From: Nocardia acididurans
GTDB taxonomy: Bacteria > Actinomycetota > Actinomycetes > Mycobacteriales > Mycobacteriaceae
NCBI RefSeq assembly: GCF_016741815.1
Contig: NZ_JAERRJ010000001.1
Span: forward strand, 1-64,000
DNA: 64,000 nt
Reading direction: 5' to 3'
This document shows, in pieces, positions 26,616 to 36,491 of this stretch. The stretch's first letter is position 1; each line of letters starts with the position of its first letter. Both the position numbers and the translations under genes were made by a program. The notes beneath the pieces are model-generated. The model saw only the letters and a program-made list of their open reading frames with translations, did not search any database and was not told the DNA's origin.

Positions 26616-27764
26616 TTACTGGTCGAGCTCTTTGACCAGCGAGTCCACCACCGACACGAGATCGCCCTGGGAGGCGGCGGCGACCCGGCGCTGCCGCTGA
26701 TAGGACGCGCCCCGTTTGGGAATCTCGGCGACGAGCGCGAGTTCGTTCTCGCAGCCCAGTGCCTTGGCGGTGGGTTCGAGCCGGTTGAGCAGATCGGTGA
26801 GGTCGTCGGTGACCAGGCGTTCGTTGCTGTCGGCGTCGGTGATGATGATGGCGTCGAGCCCGTACCGCGCGGCCCGCCACTTGTTCTCCTGGACGTGCCA
26901 GGGCGGCAGCGGCGGCGGCAGTTGCTCCCCGCTCTCGACGCGGTGGTCGAGGTCGACCATCAGGCAGTGGATCAGCGCGACCAGCGCGGAGAGTTCGGTG
27001 CGGGTCGGGGTGCCGTCGCAGATGCGGACCTCGATGGTGCCCCATTTGGGCGCGGGCCGGATGTCCCAGTGCATGCCGCCGAGTTGTTCGAACACACCGG
27101 TTTTCGTCTGATCGTGGACGTAGGCCTCGAACTGGGTCCAGTTGTCGAACTGGAAAGGCAGTCCGGCGGTGGGCAATTGCTGGAACATGAGGGCCCGGTT
27201 GCTGGCGTAGCCGGTGTCGACCCCGGCCCACATGGGCGAGGAGGCGGACAGCGCGAGCAGGTGCGGGTAGAACGGCAGCAGCCCGTTGAGAATGGGAAAG
27301 ACCTTCTCCGGGTGGGAGATTCCGACGTGCACGTGCACGCCCCAGATGAGCATCTGGCGGCCCCACCACTGGGTGCGTTCGATGAGTTCGTCGTAGTGGG
27401 CGCTGCGGGTGAGCTGCTGGGTGGACCATTGCGCGAAGGGATGTGTTCCGGCACAGAACAAGTCGACGCCGAGCGGGTCGGCGGCGCGCCGCACCCGGTC
27501 CATGGTGGCGTGCAGTTCGTCGACGACCTCGCTCGCGGTGTCGTGGACGCCGGAGACGAGTTCGACGGTGTTCCTCAGCAGTTCCTTGGTGATCTGCGGG
27601 GTGCCGTCCTGGGCGTGCAGATCCTCACAGGCTTCGAAAACCGCTGCGGCAGTGTTGGACAGGTCGCGCGTGGTCTTGTCGACCAGCGCGACTTCCCATT
27701 CCACGCCGAGCGTGGGCCGGGGCGAACTGTTGAAGGGGACCTTCTGGATGCCTGCCCCGGCCAT
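26616..27764 (-). CDS. Glutamate-cysteine ligase-like carboxylate-amine ligase (YbdK family)
   Basis: The 382-residue cytoplasmic enzyme starts with PRPTLGVEWEVALVDK, the GCS2-type motif in which the Glu residues bind metal-ATP. HVHVGISHPEKVFPILN and NKWRAARYGLDA are further family blocks. YbdK proteins form gamma-glutamyl bonds weakly; the in vivo substrate in actinobacteria is unclear since they use mycothiol rather than glutathione. It lies 15 bases after sodC, suggesting shared oxidative-stress expression. The M. tuberculosis counterpart by position is Rv0433. The ATG is preceded by AAGGTGAG. Confidence 0.88.
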   Translation of the reverse strand: MAGAGIQKVPFNSSPRPTLGVEWEVALVDKTTRDLSNTAAAVFEACEDLHAQDGTPQITKELLRNTVELVSGVHDTASEVVDELHATMDRVRRAADPLGVDLFCAGTHPFAQWSTQQLTRSAHYDELIERTQWWGRQMLIWGVHVHVGISHPEKVFPILNGLLPFYPHLLALSASSPMWAGVDTGYASNRALMFQQLPTAGLPFQFDNWTQFEAYVHDQTKTGVFEQLGGMHWDIRPAPKWGTIEVRICDGTPTRTELSALVALIHCLMVDLDHRVESGEQLPPPLPPWHVQENKWRAARYGLDAIIITDADSNERLVTDDLTDLLNRLEPTAKALGCENELALVAEIPKRGASYQRQRRVAAASQGDLVSVVDSLVKELDQ

Positions 27765-27779
27765 GGCTCACCTTGTGGG

Positions 27780-28472
27780 TTAGGAGACGACGCCGCAGGC
27801 AACCCGGGTGCCAGCGTCACCGGTCGCCAGGGTGTCGGCGTCCGGCCCGGTGGTGCCGCCGGGCTGCGAGTAGCGGCTGGGGATATTGCCGAAGTTGTCG
27901 GCGCTCGAGTGGATGATCAGGGCCTTGCCCTTGACATCCTCCAGCGACACGGTGCTGGTGGTGGTCACCAAGTTGGCGTTGCCGTCGGACCGCACCTGCA
28001 GGGAGGTGAGGTCGCCGGCGGCCGGATGCGCCTGGGCACCGACCTGCAGGTGGCCGCCCGCGGAGAGGAAGTCGCCGGGGTTGCCACCGGTGGGCGCGAC
28101 GGAGTTCGGTTCGCACTTGCCCTGCTGGTGGAAGTGCAGGCCGTGGAAGCCGGGGGTCAGGCCGTGGGCCTCGACGGTGATCTGCAGGTGGTCGCCCACC
28201 TTGCCGATCGTCGCGGTGCCGACGAGCTTGCCGTTGGAGTCCTTCAGCTGCGCGCTGACGGATTCGGTGGGCGGCGTGGTGAGACCCTGCTCGCCGCCGT
28301 GACCGGTGGTGAAGCCGGCGGGGGCGGGGGAACTCGTGAAGACCGGCGGGGTCGTCCCCTTGACGTCACTCGATTCCTGGCTGTTGGAGCAGCCTGCGAG
28401 GCCGAGGGCCGCGACCGCGAGCAACGGGGTCACAGTCCGCCAGGACGGGCGACGAGTTGTGGACGGGGCCAT
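27780..28472 (-). CDS. sodC: Cu/Zn superoxide dismutase, lipoprotein
   Basis: The 230-residue product has a lipoprotein signal (LLAVAALGLAGC, Cys28) and a Thr/Pro-rich spacer. The SOD domain has the copper-binding HGLHFHQQGKC and the loop HPAAGDL, then ALIIHSSADNFGNIP and GTRVACGVV with the disulfide cysteines. It detoxifies superoxide outside the membrane. The zinc site is probably reduced, as in mycobacterial SodC, because only part of the usual His set is present. It is first in a unit with the YbdK-type ligase. AGGAG precedes the ATG. Confidence 0.95.
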   Translation of the reverse strand: MAPSTTRRPSWRTVTPLLAVAALGLAGCSNSQESSDVKGTTPPVFTSSPAPAGFTTGHGGEQGLTTPPTESVSAQLKDSNGKLVGTATIGKVGDHLQITVEAHGLTPGFHGLHFHQQGKCEPNSVAPTGGNPGDFLSAGGHLQVGAQAHPAAGDLTSLQVRSDGNANLVTTTSTVSLEDVKGKALIIHSSADNFGNIPSRYSQPGGTTGPDADTLATGDAGTRVACGVVS

Positions 28473-28589
28473 TCGGAGAACTCCTTTACGAGTCCAGGTT
28501 AACGGGCAAGCCGAGTGGACATGGTTACTACTCGGTCAAGATGATGCCAGAGGCACAACCCTGTCTCGCGGAGGGGCCGACCGGGTGTT

Positions 28590-29156
28590 CTATTCGCCCG
28601 CGAGAATGACGATCACGCCCGCCGGGGAGTCCGCGATTCCGGGGAACCGGGGTTCGGCGTTGCAACCGAGCTCGTTGGCGATGGCGACGGCCAGCGCCTG
28701 CTCTTTGGGTGAACTGCCGTAGTACACCGTGGTTTTCGGGATGACCCCGGTGCTGTAGTTACCGGACTCGGTGACGTTGTACCCGTTCGCGGTGAGTTGA
28801 CTCGCGGTCTTGGCGGCCAATCCGCCGACGTTGCTGTTGTTGTAAACCCTTACGGCAACCGATTTGTCGACGTTTCCGGTGGTCGCGGGCGGCGTCGTGG
28901 TGGTCGGCGGCGTCGTGGTCTCCGGGGGTGTGGTGGTCGCCGGAGGGGGTGTAATCGGTTGCGCCACAGTGGCGCTCGTCACAGGTTTGACGGTGGTGGT
29001 GGCGGTGGCGGTATCGGATTCCGCCTGTGCGCCGGAGGAGTCCGAACTCGACAGCGACATCGCGCCCAGGCCGGCGAAGACGATGGCCAGGGCGATGAGG
29101 ACCATCGCCAGCGCACGCAGTGGCGGGCCTCCGGCAGGCGAATTCGGGTTGCTCAC
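28590..29156 (-). CDS. LytR C-terminal-domain membrane protein (VirR-like)
   Basis: The 188-residue protein has one N-terminal membrane helix (ALAMVLIALAIVFAGLGAM) and then a Thr/Pro-rich extracytoplasmic linker of about 60 residues. A LytR_C domain follows with VAVRVYNNSNVGGLAAKTAS and a C-terminal PAGVIVILAGE. By order and domain it corresponds to Rv0431 (VirR), which in M. tuberculosis limits membrane vesicle release and links envelope layers (established for that gene; inference here). The start is GTG, 17 bases after the upstream DUF3263 gene. A longer frame reaching further upstream would overlap that gene and is rejected. Confidence 0.85.
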   Translation of the reverse strand: MSNPNSPAGGPPLRALAMVLIALAIVFAGLGAMSLSSSDSSGAQAESDTATATTTVKPVTSATVAQPITPPPATTTPPETTTPPTTTTPPATTGNVDKSVAVRVYNNSNVGGLAAKTASQLTANGYNVTESGNYSTGVIPKTTVYYGSSPKEQALAVAIANELGCNAEPRFPGIADSPAGVIVILAGE

Positions 29157-29173
29157 GGGCTCGAGCCTACTGC

Positions 29174-29548
29174 TCAGACCTGGAATCCGAGACGGCGTGC
29201 GGCCCTGGTCTTCTGGCGGCTCGCGCGCAGGCGGCGCAGACGCTTGACGAGCATGGGGTCGGCGGCCAGTGCTTCGGGCTTGTCGACGACGGCGTTGAGG
29301 ACCTGGTAGTAGCGCGTGGGCGACAGGTCGAAGAGTTCGCGGATGGCCTCTTCCTTGGCGCCGGCGTACTTCCACCATTTGCGTTCGAAGTCGAGGATGT
29401 CCAGTTCGCGACGGGAGAGGCCGTGCGCGCCTTCCCCTTCGGGGGCGGCAGCGTCGGGCGCGGTGGCATTTCCGTCCGGGACCACCGTATTCACGTCGGC
29501 AGGGCCGTCCTCGCTTGCGGAAATGTTCCGTGCCGCTGCGCTGTCCAT
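29174..29548 (-). CDS. DUF3263 protein (Rv0430-like)
   Basis: The 124-residue protein has an acidic disordered N-terminus of about 40 residues and a conserved DUF3263 domain: LSRRELDILDFERKWWKY, then AKEEAIRELFDLSPTRYYQVLN. The second piece resembles a helix-turn-helix of the sigma/winged type, so DNA binding is plausible. Basic residues dominate the end (KRLRRLRASRQKTRAARRLG). It is transcribed with the VirR-like gene, and divergently from def. The role is unknown, though the gene is broadly conserved in mycobacteria and relatives. Confidence 0.88.
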   Translation of the reverse strand: MDSAAARNISASEDGPADVNTVVPDGNATAPDAAAPEGEGAHGLSRRELDILDFERKWWKYAGAKEEAIRELFDLSPTRYYQVLNAVVDKPEALAADPMLVKRLRRLRASRQKTRAARRLGFQV

Positions 29549-29778
29549 AGTGCTCCCTCGCCGAGTTGGAACCAGACGATGATGGTGCTTGTGCGTCCGC
29601 CGATCATTCAACCACGCGCCGGAGACTTCCGATCGCGTACCGCTCGGCGTGTTTTCCGAATCCACCCGGCGTGTCGCCCAGCGGATCCAAACGTCCGGTT
29701 TGCGTGGAAAGCCTGCCTGATGACACCGACAAAGGGCAGCCGACGGGCCGTGGGCAACCACCCAGTAGGCTCTTGACC

Positions 29779-30375
29779 ATGGCTATTCTCCCGATCGTCA
29801 TCGTCGGCGACCCGGTTCTGCACAACCCGACGAATCCCGTGACGGACTCCCCCGAGTCGGAGAAGCTGGCGACGCTGATCGCGGACATGTACGAAACCAT
29901 GGACGCCGCACACGGGGTGGGCCTGGCCGCCAACCAGGTGGGCGTGCCGCTGCGCCTGTTCGTGTACGACTGCCCGGACGAGACCCCCGACGGCGGCATG
30001 GTGCGCCGCCGCGGCTGCGTGATCAATCCGGTGCTCGAGACCGGCCCGATCCCCGAGACCATGCCCGACCCGGACGACGACGAAGAGGGCTGTCTATCGG
30101 TCCCGGGCGAGCAGTACCCCACCGGCCGCGCCGACTGGGCCCGCGTCACCGGCACCGACGAGCACGGCGCACCGGTCGACATCGAGGGCAAGGGATTCTT
30201 CGCCCGCATGCTGCAGCACGAGACCGGGCACCTGGACGGCTTCCTGTACACCGACGTGCTGGTGGGCCGCAATGCCCGCGCCGCCAAGAAGGCCATCAAG
30301 CGCAACGGCTGGGGCACACCCGGTTTGAGCTGGGTGCCGGGCACCGTCCCGGATCCGTTCGGGCATGACGACTGA
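29779..30375 (+). CDS. def: Peptide deformylase
   Basis: The 198-residue metalloenzyme removes the formyl group from new N-termini. The three family motifs are present: [19 protein letters not shown] and [12 protein letters not shown] (HExxH with metal-binding His residues and Glu). The insertion between motifs 1 and 2 matches actinobacterial deformylases. It overlaps the next gene by 11 bases and is transcribed divergently from the DUF3263 gene. Start [14 protein letters not shown] is conserved. Confidence 0.96.
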   Translation: MAILPIVIVGDPVLHNPTNPVTDSPESEKLATLIADMYETMDAAHGVGLAANQVGVPLRLFVYDCPDETPDGGMVRRRGCVINPVLETGPIPETMPDPDDDEEGCLSVPGEQYPTGRADWARVTGTDEHGAPVDIEGKGFFARMLQHETGHLDGFLYTDVLVGRNARAAKKAIKRNGWGTPGLSWVPGTVPDPFGHDD

Positions 30376-31333
30376 CCCCGACGACACGGGCGCGGCCCTG
30401 CCGCCGCTCGGACGCCGCGTGGTGGTGCGCTACCGCCTGCCCGAGGGCTACCCGCAACCGCTCACCGATGTGATCGGCGAACTCGTGGACACCGATCCGC
30501 TGACCGTGCGCACCGCCGACGGCCAGGTGGTGTCCATCGCCCGCGATCGCGTGGTCGCCTGGAAAGCGCTGGGCCCCAGGCCGATTCGCACCAGCGAGAT
30601 CCGCGCCCTGGAGGCCGCGGCCGCCGACGGCTGGCCGGGCGTGCAGCGCGCCTGGATCGACGGCTGGCTGCTGCGCGCCGGATCCGGCTACACCGGCCGC
30701 GCGAATTCCGCTGTGCCGCTGGGCGGTTCGGAGGGCCCGGCGCTGTGCACCGGGGACACCCTGCACAGCATCGGCGAGTGGTACACCGAGCGCGGCCTGC
30801 CGCTGCAGCTGGCGCTGCCGGATCGGCTCGCGCCGGTGCCGCAGGGCTGGCGCACCTGGAACGAAACCCTGGTGCTGGCAGCGGAAATCGAGTCGCTGCC
30901 CTTGCCGGACGGCCCGCCCATGGTGCGTTTCGCCGACGAGCCGGACGGCGCGTGGTTGTCGCTGCACCGGCATCGCGGCGGCGACACCGAGATCGGTTCC
31001 ACCCCGGACGTCGATGTGCTGATGTCGATTCGCGACGGCGAATTGGCGTTCGCCACAGTGGGTTTGCCCACCCCCCTGGCCATCGGCCGGGCCGCGGTCA
31101 CCACCGCGCCGGACGGCCGCCGCTGGGTGGGCCTGAGCTGTGTGGCGGTGCGCACCGGGCATCGCAGGCACGGCCTGGGTTCGCTGGTGTGCGCGGAGAT
31201 GATCCGCTGGGGCCGCACGCACGGCGCGACGCACACCTATGTTCAGGTGGAGTCCGGTAACGAGGCGGCGGTGGAGATGTACCGGGAGATGGGTTTCCTG
31301 GAGCACCACGGCTACCGCTACGCCGCCCCGTAG
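30365..31333 (+). CDS. GNAT-family N-acetyltransferase (Rv0428c-like)
   Basis: The 322-residue protein has an N-terminal SH3-like barrel ([20 protein letters not shown] with [16 protein letters not shown]) and a C-terminal GNAT domain. The acetyl-CoA loop [14 protein letters not shown] is followed by [20 protein letters not shown]. The N-terminal part is a feature of the Rv0428c family. It overlaps def by 11 bases, so the two are co-translated; acetylation of freshly deformylated N-termini is a possible link but only a guess. Confidence 0.88.
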   Translation: MTTDPDDTGAALPPLGRRVVVRYRLPEGYPQPLTDVIGELVDTDPLTVRTADGQVVSIARDRVVAWKALGPRPIRTSEIRALEAAAADGWPGVQRAWIDGWLLRAGSGYTGRANSAVPLGGSEGPALCTGDTLHSIGEWYTERGLPLQLALPDRLAPVPQGWRTWNETLVLAAEIESLPLPDGPPMVRFADEPDGAWLSLHRHRGGDTEIGSTPDVDVLMSIRDGELAFATVGLPTPLAIGRAAVTTAPDGRRWVGLSCVAVRTGHRRHGLGSLVCAEMIRWGRTHGATHTYVQVESGNEAAVEMYREMGFLEHHGYRYAAP

Positions 31334-31377
31334 CAATCCGAGCTCTCCGAATATCACTGATCGCGAAAGGTTTTCCC

Positions 31378-32193
31378 GTGCGTCTCGCCACCTGGAACGT
31401 GAATTCGATTCGCACCCGGCAGGATCGGGTGCTGGCCTGGCTGGATCGCGCCGATATCGACGTGCTCGCCATGCAGGAGACCAAGTGCAAGGACGAGCAG
31501 TTCCCGTTCGAGGCGTTCGAGGCGGCGGGCTACGAGGTCGCGCATGTGGGGCACAACCAGTGGAACGGCGTGGCCATCGCGTCGCGGGTGGGCATCGCCG
31601 ATGTCGAGGTGGCGTTCCCGGAGCAGCCCGGCTTCGACAAGAACGCCGGTGAGACGCTGCTGAGCACGCCGGTCGTGGAGGCTCGCGCGCTCGGCGCGAC
31701 CTGCGGTGGCGTGCGGGTGTGGAGTCTGTACGTGCCGAACGGCCGGGCGCTGGCGGATCCGCACTACGCCTACAAGCTGGAGTGGCTGGCGAACCTGCGC
31801 ACGGCGGGCACCGACTGGCTGGCGCAGGACCCGAACGCGCAGATCGCCCTGGTCGGGGACTGGAATATCGCCCCCACCGACGCGGATGTCTGGTCCCCCG
31901 AGTTCTTCGAGGGCAAAACCCATGTCTCGCAACCGGAGCGGGATGCCTTCGAAGCCTTCGAGAAGGCCGGTTTCACCGATGTCATGCGGCCGCTGCACCC
32001 CGGCCCGGGTGTCTACACCTACTGGGATTACACGCAGCTCCGCTTCCCCCGCAAAGAGGGCATGCGCATCGACTTCATTCTCGGCTCCCCCGCGCTGGCC
32101 GCCCGCGTGACCGACGCGAATGTGGACCGCGAGGAGCGCAAGGGCAAGGGCGCGAGCGATCACGCACCGGTGGTGGCGGTACTCGCCGACTGA
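31378..32193 (+). CDS. xthA: Exodeoxyribonuclease III (AP endonuclease)
   Basis: The 271-residue enzyme belongs to the EEP superfamily. Metal and catalytic motifs are LATWNVNSIRTR, MQETKCKDEQF, LVGDWNIAPTDAD and GASDHAPVVA. It cuts at abasic sites and trims 3' ends in base excision repair. The GTG start is close to the preceding GNAT gene (44 bases), so the two could be co-transcribed. Length is normal for the family. Confidence 0.95.
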   Translation: MRLATWNVNSIRTRQDRVLAWLDRADIDVLAMQETKCKDEQFPFEAFEAAGYEVAHVGHNQWNGVAIASRVGIADVEVAFPEQPGFDKNAGETLLSTPVVEARALGATCGGVRVWSLYVPNGRALADPHYAYKLEWLANLRTAGTDWLAQDPNAQIALVGDWNIAPTDADVWSPEFFEGKTHVSQPERDAFEAFEKAGFTDVMRPLHPGPGVYTYWDYTQLRFPRKEGMRIDFILGSPALAARVTDANVDREERKGKGASDHAPVVAVLAD

Positions 32194-32208
32194 CCGTTGA
32201 CCCACAAA

Positions 32209-32244
32209 GCTAATGCCATTAGCCTTTGAGCTATAGGAATTAGC
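32209..32244. promoter_or_regulatory. Two operator copies before a hydrolase-TetR operon
   Basis: GCTAATGCCATTAGC (32209-32223) is a perfect palindrome with a 3-base centre. GCTATAGGAATTAGC (32230-32244) is a near copy 21 bases on, i.e. two helical turns. They precede the hydrolase start codon by 24 bases. The TetR encoded by the second gene of the operon is the obvious candidate binder. Confidence 0.7.
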
Positions 32245-32267
32245 TTAGCGATTCACGGGAGTGCGAC

Positions 32268-33119
32268 ATGACCGAGTACCTGACCATCGACGGTGGACAG
32301 ATCGCCTACGACGTGACCGGCGAGGGCCCGCTGGTGGTGCTCTCGCACGGCATCGGCGACAGCCGCGCGGCCTTCCGCTTCCTGGCCCCGGCACTCGCCG
32401 CGGCCGGCTACCGGGTCGCCGCGGCGGATATGCGCGGCCACGGCGAATCCAGCATGAACTGGACCTCCCACGACGGCAGTGAAGCGATTTCGCGCACCGA
32501 TGTGGCGGGCGATCTGCTCGCGCTGATCCGCCACTTGGGCGGCCCGGCCGTCATCATCGGCCATTCGCTGTCCGGCGGCGCGGCCACCATCGCCGCCGCG
32601 CAGGCCCCCGAACTGGTCTCCGGCGTCATCGAACTCGGCCCCTTCACCAAGACCCAGAAGTTCGCCGCCGGAGCGCTTTTCACCACGCCGCGCTACCGCA
32701 GGGGCATGACGCACCTGATGGGCGCGCTCGCCTTCAAGAGCCTCGGCCAGTGGCAGAAGTACCTGGATGTCGCCTACCCGATCAAGCCCGCCGACTACCC
32801 CGAGTACATGGCGGCCCTGGCCGAAAAGCTCAGGGAGCCCGGCCGTTTCGCGGAATTCCTGAAGACCGGCAAGTCGACCCCGGCCGATGCCGAAGCACAC
32901 CTGCCGAAGCTGACCCGCCCGGCGCTGATCGTCATGGGCACCGAGGATCCGGACTTCCCGGATCCGAAGGCCGAGGCGGAGGCCGCCGTGGCGCTCATGC
33001 CCGCGGGTATCGGCAGCGTGGCCCTGGTCGAGGGTGCGGGCCACTACCCCCATGCCGAATCCCCGGACCGTGTCGCCGAATTGGCGCTGGCCTTCCTGAA
33101 GGAGCACGCCGTTGCCTAG
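32268..33119 (+). CDS. Alpha/beta hydrolase
   Basis: The 283-residue enzyme has the alpha/beta-hydrolase nucleophile elbow GHSLSGG, an oxyanion-type HGIGDSRAAF, and the late His in GAGHYPHAESPD. DMRGHGES before the elbow supports the assignment. The substrate is unknown; esters, epoxides or lactones are possible. The TetR gene that follows overlaps its end by 8 bases (TTG start), so enzyme and regulator are co-translated under the two operators upstream. Inducer and substrate may be related compounds. Confidence 0.88.
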   Translation: MTEYLTIDGGQIAYDVTGEGPLVVLSHGIGDSRAAFRFLAPALAAAGYRVAAADMRGHGESSMNWTSHDGSEAISRTDVAGDLLALIRHLGGPAVIIGHSLSGGAATIAAAQAPELVSGVIELGPFTKTQKFAAGALFTTPRYRRGMTHLMGALAFKSLGQWQKYLDVAYPIKPADYPEYMAALAEKLREPGRFAEFLKTGKSTPADAEAHLPKLTRPALIVMGTEDPDFPDPKAEAEAAVALMPAGIGSVALVEGAGHYPHAESPDRVAELALAFLKEHAVA

Positions 33120-33684
33120 GGCCGGACTGACCAAGGCGGAGGTGATCCGCGTGGGCGCGGAACTGGCCGACCACATGGGGTACGACGGCCTGGCCATGGC
33201 CCCGCTGGCACAGCGCCTGGGGGTGAAGACCCCCTCGCTGTACAAGCATGTGGCGAGCCTGGCCGACCTGCAGCACGGCATCGCCGTGCTGGCCCTGACC
33301 GAACTGGATCGCGTGACTCGTGATGCCATGCACGGGCTTTCGGGTCAGCCGGCGCTGGATGCCTTCGTCCGTGCCTTCCGCGACTACGTGCTCGCCCACC
33401 CCGGCCGTTACACGGCCACCGTGGGCACGTCCGCGATCGGCCCGGAGGATCCACTGGTCGAACCCGGTGCGCGCATGACGGAATCGCTGATAGCGGTGGT
33501 GCGCGGCTACGGCATCCCCGAGGCCGACACGCTGCACGCCCTGCGCGCCCTGCGTGCCATGATCCACGGCTTCGCGGGCCTGCAGGCCGCGCGCGGCTTC
33601 CAATGGGCGGGCGATCCGGAGGACAGCTTCGCCTGGATGCTGCACTTCCTCGACAGCGGGCTGCGCGAGCAGGCCAAAAGCTAA
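33112..33684 (+). CDS. TetR-family regulator with WHG-type C-terminus
   Basis: The 190-residue repressor has a helix-turn-helix (LAMAPLAQRLGVKTPSLYKH) and a WHG-type ligand domain (LRALRAMIHGFAGLQAARGF). The TTG start overlaps the hydrolase end. It is expected to bind the paired GCTAAT-type palindromes upstream of the operon and repress its own transcription. The convergent neighbour overlaps by 4 bases at the stop codons. Confidence 0.88.
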   Translation: MPRAGLTKAEVIRVGAELADHMGYDGLAMAPLAQRLGVKTPSLYKHVASLADLQHGIAVLALTELDRVTRDAMHGLSGQPALDAFVRAFRDYVLAHPGRYTATVGTSAIGPEDPLVEPGARMTESLIAVVRGYGIPEADTLHALRALRAMIHGFAGLQAARGFQWAGDPEDSFAWMLHFLDSGLREQAKS

Positions 33685-34319
33685 GCGGGACGGGTCTTTA
33701 TAGCGTCCCGTGAGATGAACACGTCATAGCTGCCCGCCGTGGCGATCACCGCGTTCCCGTACGCGGATCGCACGAACGGTTTGGTGTACCAGGTCTCGTT
33801 CTTCATATCGTCGAAGAAGTCGCCGTCGCCGCCGTTGAGGAAGATGTGGTTCTGCTTGGTGGCGATGCCGTCCAGGCGCTGCCCGTACAGCCGGGTGATC
33901 TTGTACCCGGAGTTGAATCCGAGCGCGTTCACCCAGGGCTCGAGCTCCACGATATTGGCCTGCAGCACCCACAGATCGCCTTCGACCAGATGCTTCAGCT
34001 TCTGTTCGTCGTGGTTCTTGTCGCCGAAGAGGGTCAGCTCGACATCGAGCATATGTTCCTGCCCCGCAACGGGAGTCACGACGATATGCGCGGCCTTCAC
34101 CTCCCCGGTGAGTCCGAGGAAGGTCTGCAGCAGCGTGGTCACCCATAGGATCACCACCGCCACCAGGACGAGCGAGATTGCGGCCGTGCCACGACCGGCG
34201 ATCACGCGCCAACCCACTTTGCGTGCCTTGAGCACAGCGGTCACCAGCAGTGCGAGCGCGATGACGCCGAGCGCGATGAGCACCACTTGGATCCAGCCGA
34301 ATGTCACCGGGAAAACCAT
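33681..34319 (-). CDS. Two-helix membrane protein of unknown function
   Basis: The 212-residue protein has two N-terminal hydrophobic segments: VFPVTFGWIQVVLIALGVIA with ALALLVTAVL, and ISLVLVAVVILWVTTLLQTF. An outward-facing domain of about 140 residues follows (MLDVELTLFGDKNHDEQKL, TRLYGQRLDGIATKQNH). No known family is recalled. The start codon follows a weak ribosome-binding site, and a longer frame of Arg/Pro-rich residues upstream is rejected. Its stop overlaps the TetR stop by 4 bases. Confidence 0.7.
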   Translation of the reverse strand: MVFPVTFGWIQVVLIALGVIALALLVTAVLKARKVGWRVIAGRGTAAISLVLVAVVILWVTTLLQTFLGLTGEVKAAHIVVTPVAGQEHMLDVELTLFGDKNHDEQKLKHLVEGDLWVLQANIVELEPWVNALGFNSGYKITRLYGQRLDGIATKQNHIFLNGGDGDFFDDMKNETWYTKPFVRSAYGNAVIATAGSYDVFISRDAIKTRPA

Positions 34320-34440
34320 GCGGTAGTTGTACCCGGTGTGACGTGTACAACACCGCAGGTCGCGTACTCGCCGGGCGTGTCTTTTCGACATCCGCGGGCG
34401 CGCACGCCGGGGCGGGTCCGGCCCCCGCCCCGTATACGGT

Positions 34441-34473
34441 CCGGGCCCCCGCACCAAAGGTGCGGGGGCCCGG
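34441..34473 (-). terminator. Hairpin terminator of the FadE5-type gene
   Basis: CCGGGCCCCCGCACC and GGTGCGGGGGCCCGG pair perfectly (15 bases) around AAA, 14 bases after the stop codon of the acyl-CoA dehydrogenase gene. Confidence 0.85.
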
Positions 34474-34487
34474 GAGATTCCGGAGAG

Positions 34488-36314
34488 CTAGAACGCGGCT
34501 TCGTCCAGCTTCATGATGTCGTTGTCGAGGTTCTCGACGACCGAGCGCACGCCGGTGATGAGCGGCAGCTTGTTCTTGGCGAACCAGGAGGAGACCGCGA
34601 CCTTGCCGGTGTAGAAGGAGCGGTCCTTGTCGGACACGGTGCCCTCGAGCGCCCGCAGGGCGATGGCGGACTGCTCCAGCAGACGCCAGGCGATGACGAG
34701 ATCGCCGGTGGCGTACAGGAATCGGACCGAACCGAGGCCGACCTTGTAGAGCTCCTCGACATTCTGCTGCGAGGCCATCAGGTAGCCGGTGAGCGCGGCG
34801 GCCATGGCCTGCACGTCCGCGAGCGCGGTGCCGAGCAGCTCGCGCTCGGCCTTGAGGCGGTCGTCACCGGTCTCGACGAACTTGTTGATCAGGCCCGCGA
34901 CGTGACCCAGGGCCACGCCCTTGTCGCGAATGATCTTGCGGAAGAAGAAGTCCTGCGCCTGGATGGCGGTGGTGCCCTCGTACAGCGAGTCGATCTTGCA
35001 GTCGCGGATGTACTGCTCGATCGGGTAGTCCTGCAGATAGCCGGAGCCGCCCAGGGTCTGCAGCGACTCGGTCAGGTTCTCGTAGGCGCGGTCCGAGCCG
35101 CAGCCCTTGACCAGCGGCAGCAGCAGGTCGTTGACCTTCTCCGCCAGTTCGGCGTCCGCGCCGAAGGCGGCCTGGGCCACATCGGCGTTCTGGTAGGCGG
35201 CGCAGTACATGTAGAGCGCGCGCAGACCCTCGGCGTACGCCTTCTGCTGCGCGAGCGAGCGGCGCACGTCCGGGTGGTGGGTGATGGTGACGCGCGGGGC
35301 CGACTTGTCGGTCATCTGGGTCAGGTCCGCACCCTGCACGCGCTGCTTGGCGTACTCGAGGGCGTTCAGGTAGCCGGTGGACAGCGAGCCGGTGGCCTTG
35401 GTGCCCACCATCATTCGCGCGTTCTCGATGACGCGGAACATCTGCGCGATGCCGTTGTGCACCTCGCCGACCAGGTAGCCGATGGCGGGCTGCTCGCCGC
35501 CGAAGGTGATCTCACAGGTGGGCGAGGACTTGATGCCCATCTTGTGCTCGACGCCGGTCACGTACGCGCCGTTGCGCTCGCCGATCTCCATGGTCTCGGA
35601 ATCGAAGAGGTACTTCGGCACGGCGAACAGCGACAGGCCCTTGGTGCCCGGTCCCGCGCCCTCGGGGCGGGCCAGTACCAGGTGGATGATGTTGTCGGCG
35701 GTGTCGCCGACGTCGCCGCCGGAGATGAAGCGCTTCACGCCGTCGATGTGCCAGTCGCCGTTGGGCTGCTGCACGGCCTTGGTGCGGCCCATGCCGACGT
35801 CGGAGCCGGCGTCGGGCTCGGTGAGCACCATGGTGCCGCCCCAGCGGTTCTCCCAGGCGTGCGCGGCCCAGCGCTTCTGCTCGTCGGTGCCCTGCTCGAA
35901 GAGCACCTTGTGCATGAGCGGGCCCATGTTGAAGAAGGAGGCCGAGTTGTTCGCGGCGACGAGCATTTCCTGGATGGCCCAGATGAGCGCGTTGGGCGCG
36001 GAGACGCCGCCCATCTCCTCCGGCATGCCGAGGCCCGAGTAGCCGGCCTCGTTGACCGCGGCGACGGTCTTCTTCAGCAGCGGCGGGACGCTGATGCTGT
36101 AGGTGGCCGGGTCGAATTCGACCGGGGTGCGGTCGCCTTCGACGAACGAGGCGGCGATGGGGCCCTCGGCGAGGCGCAGGGCCTCGGAGAGCATCTCGCG
36201 GGCGGTCTCACTGTCGAGATCGCCGTAGGCGCCCTGGTCCAGCAGCGCCCCGATTCCCAGTACTTCGAAAAGGTTGAACTCGATATCTCGCAAGTTCGCC
36301 TTGTAATGGGACAC
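34488..36314 (-). CDS. fadE5: FadE5-type acyl-CoA dehydrogenase
   Basis: The 608-residue flavoenzyme performs the first oxidation of fatty acyl-CoA. The opening [20 protein letters not shown] and its length match M. tuberculosis FadE5 closely from memory. It has the FAD-contact segment [19 protein letters not shown] and the catalytic-region block [18 protein letters not shown]. The long C-terminal extension (ACAD domain about residues 470-590) is characteristic of this branch. The start is GTG behind AGGAGG. A strong terminator follows. The unit is monocistronic. Confidence 0.92.
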   Translation of the reverse strand: MSHYKANLRDIEFNLFEVLGIGALLDQGAYGDLDSETAREMLSEALRLAEGPIAASFVEGDRTPVEFDPATYSISVPPLLKKTVAAVNEAGYSGLGMPEEMGGVSAPNALIWAIQEMLVAANNSASFFNMGPLMHKVLFEQGTDEQKRWAAHAWENRWGGTMVLTEPDAGSDVGMGRTKAVQQPNGDWHIDGVKRFISGGDVGDTADNIIHLVLARPEGAGPGTKGLSLFAVPKYLFDSETMEIGERNGAYVTGVEHKMGIKSSPTCEITFGGEQPAIGYLVGEVHNGIAQMFRVIENARMMVGTKATGSLSTGYLNALEYAKQRVQGADLTQMTDKSAPRVTITHHPDVRRSLAQQKAYAEGLRALYMYCAAYQNADVAQAAFGADAELAEKVNDLLLPLVKGCGSDRAYENLTESLQTLGGSGYLQDYPIEQYIRDCKIDSLYEGTTAIQAQDFFFRKIIRDKGVALGHVAGLINKFVETGDDRLKAERELLGTALADVQAMAAALTGYLMASQQNVEELYKVGLGSVRFLYATGDLVIAWRLLEQSAIALRALEGTVSDKDRSFYTGKVAVSSWFAKNKLPLITGVRSVVENLDNDIMKLDEAAF

Positions 36315-36491
36315 GGAGGGGCCTCCTCAGCTAGGTCGTGTGATCAACTGGAGTTTGCCGTACGCGCGTCCCGTTACGCCACCGTAGGCACGGGCGCTGC
36401 CGGTCAGGGGTGCCAAAACCACATTCGGTCGCCTGACCACATAACTGTCTGGTGTAAAGTTAACGGCGATTCTGGTCGCGCCGGTCTCACT

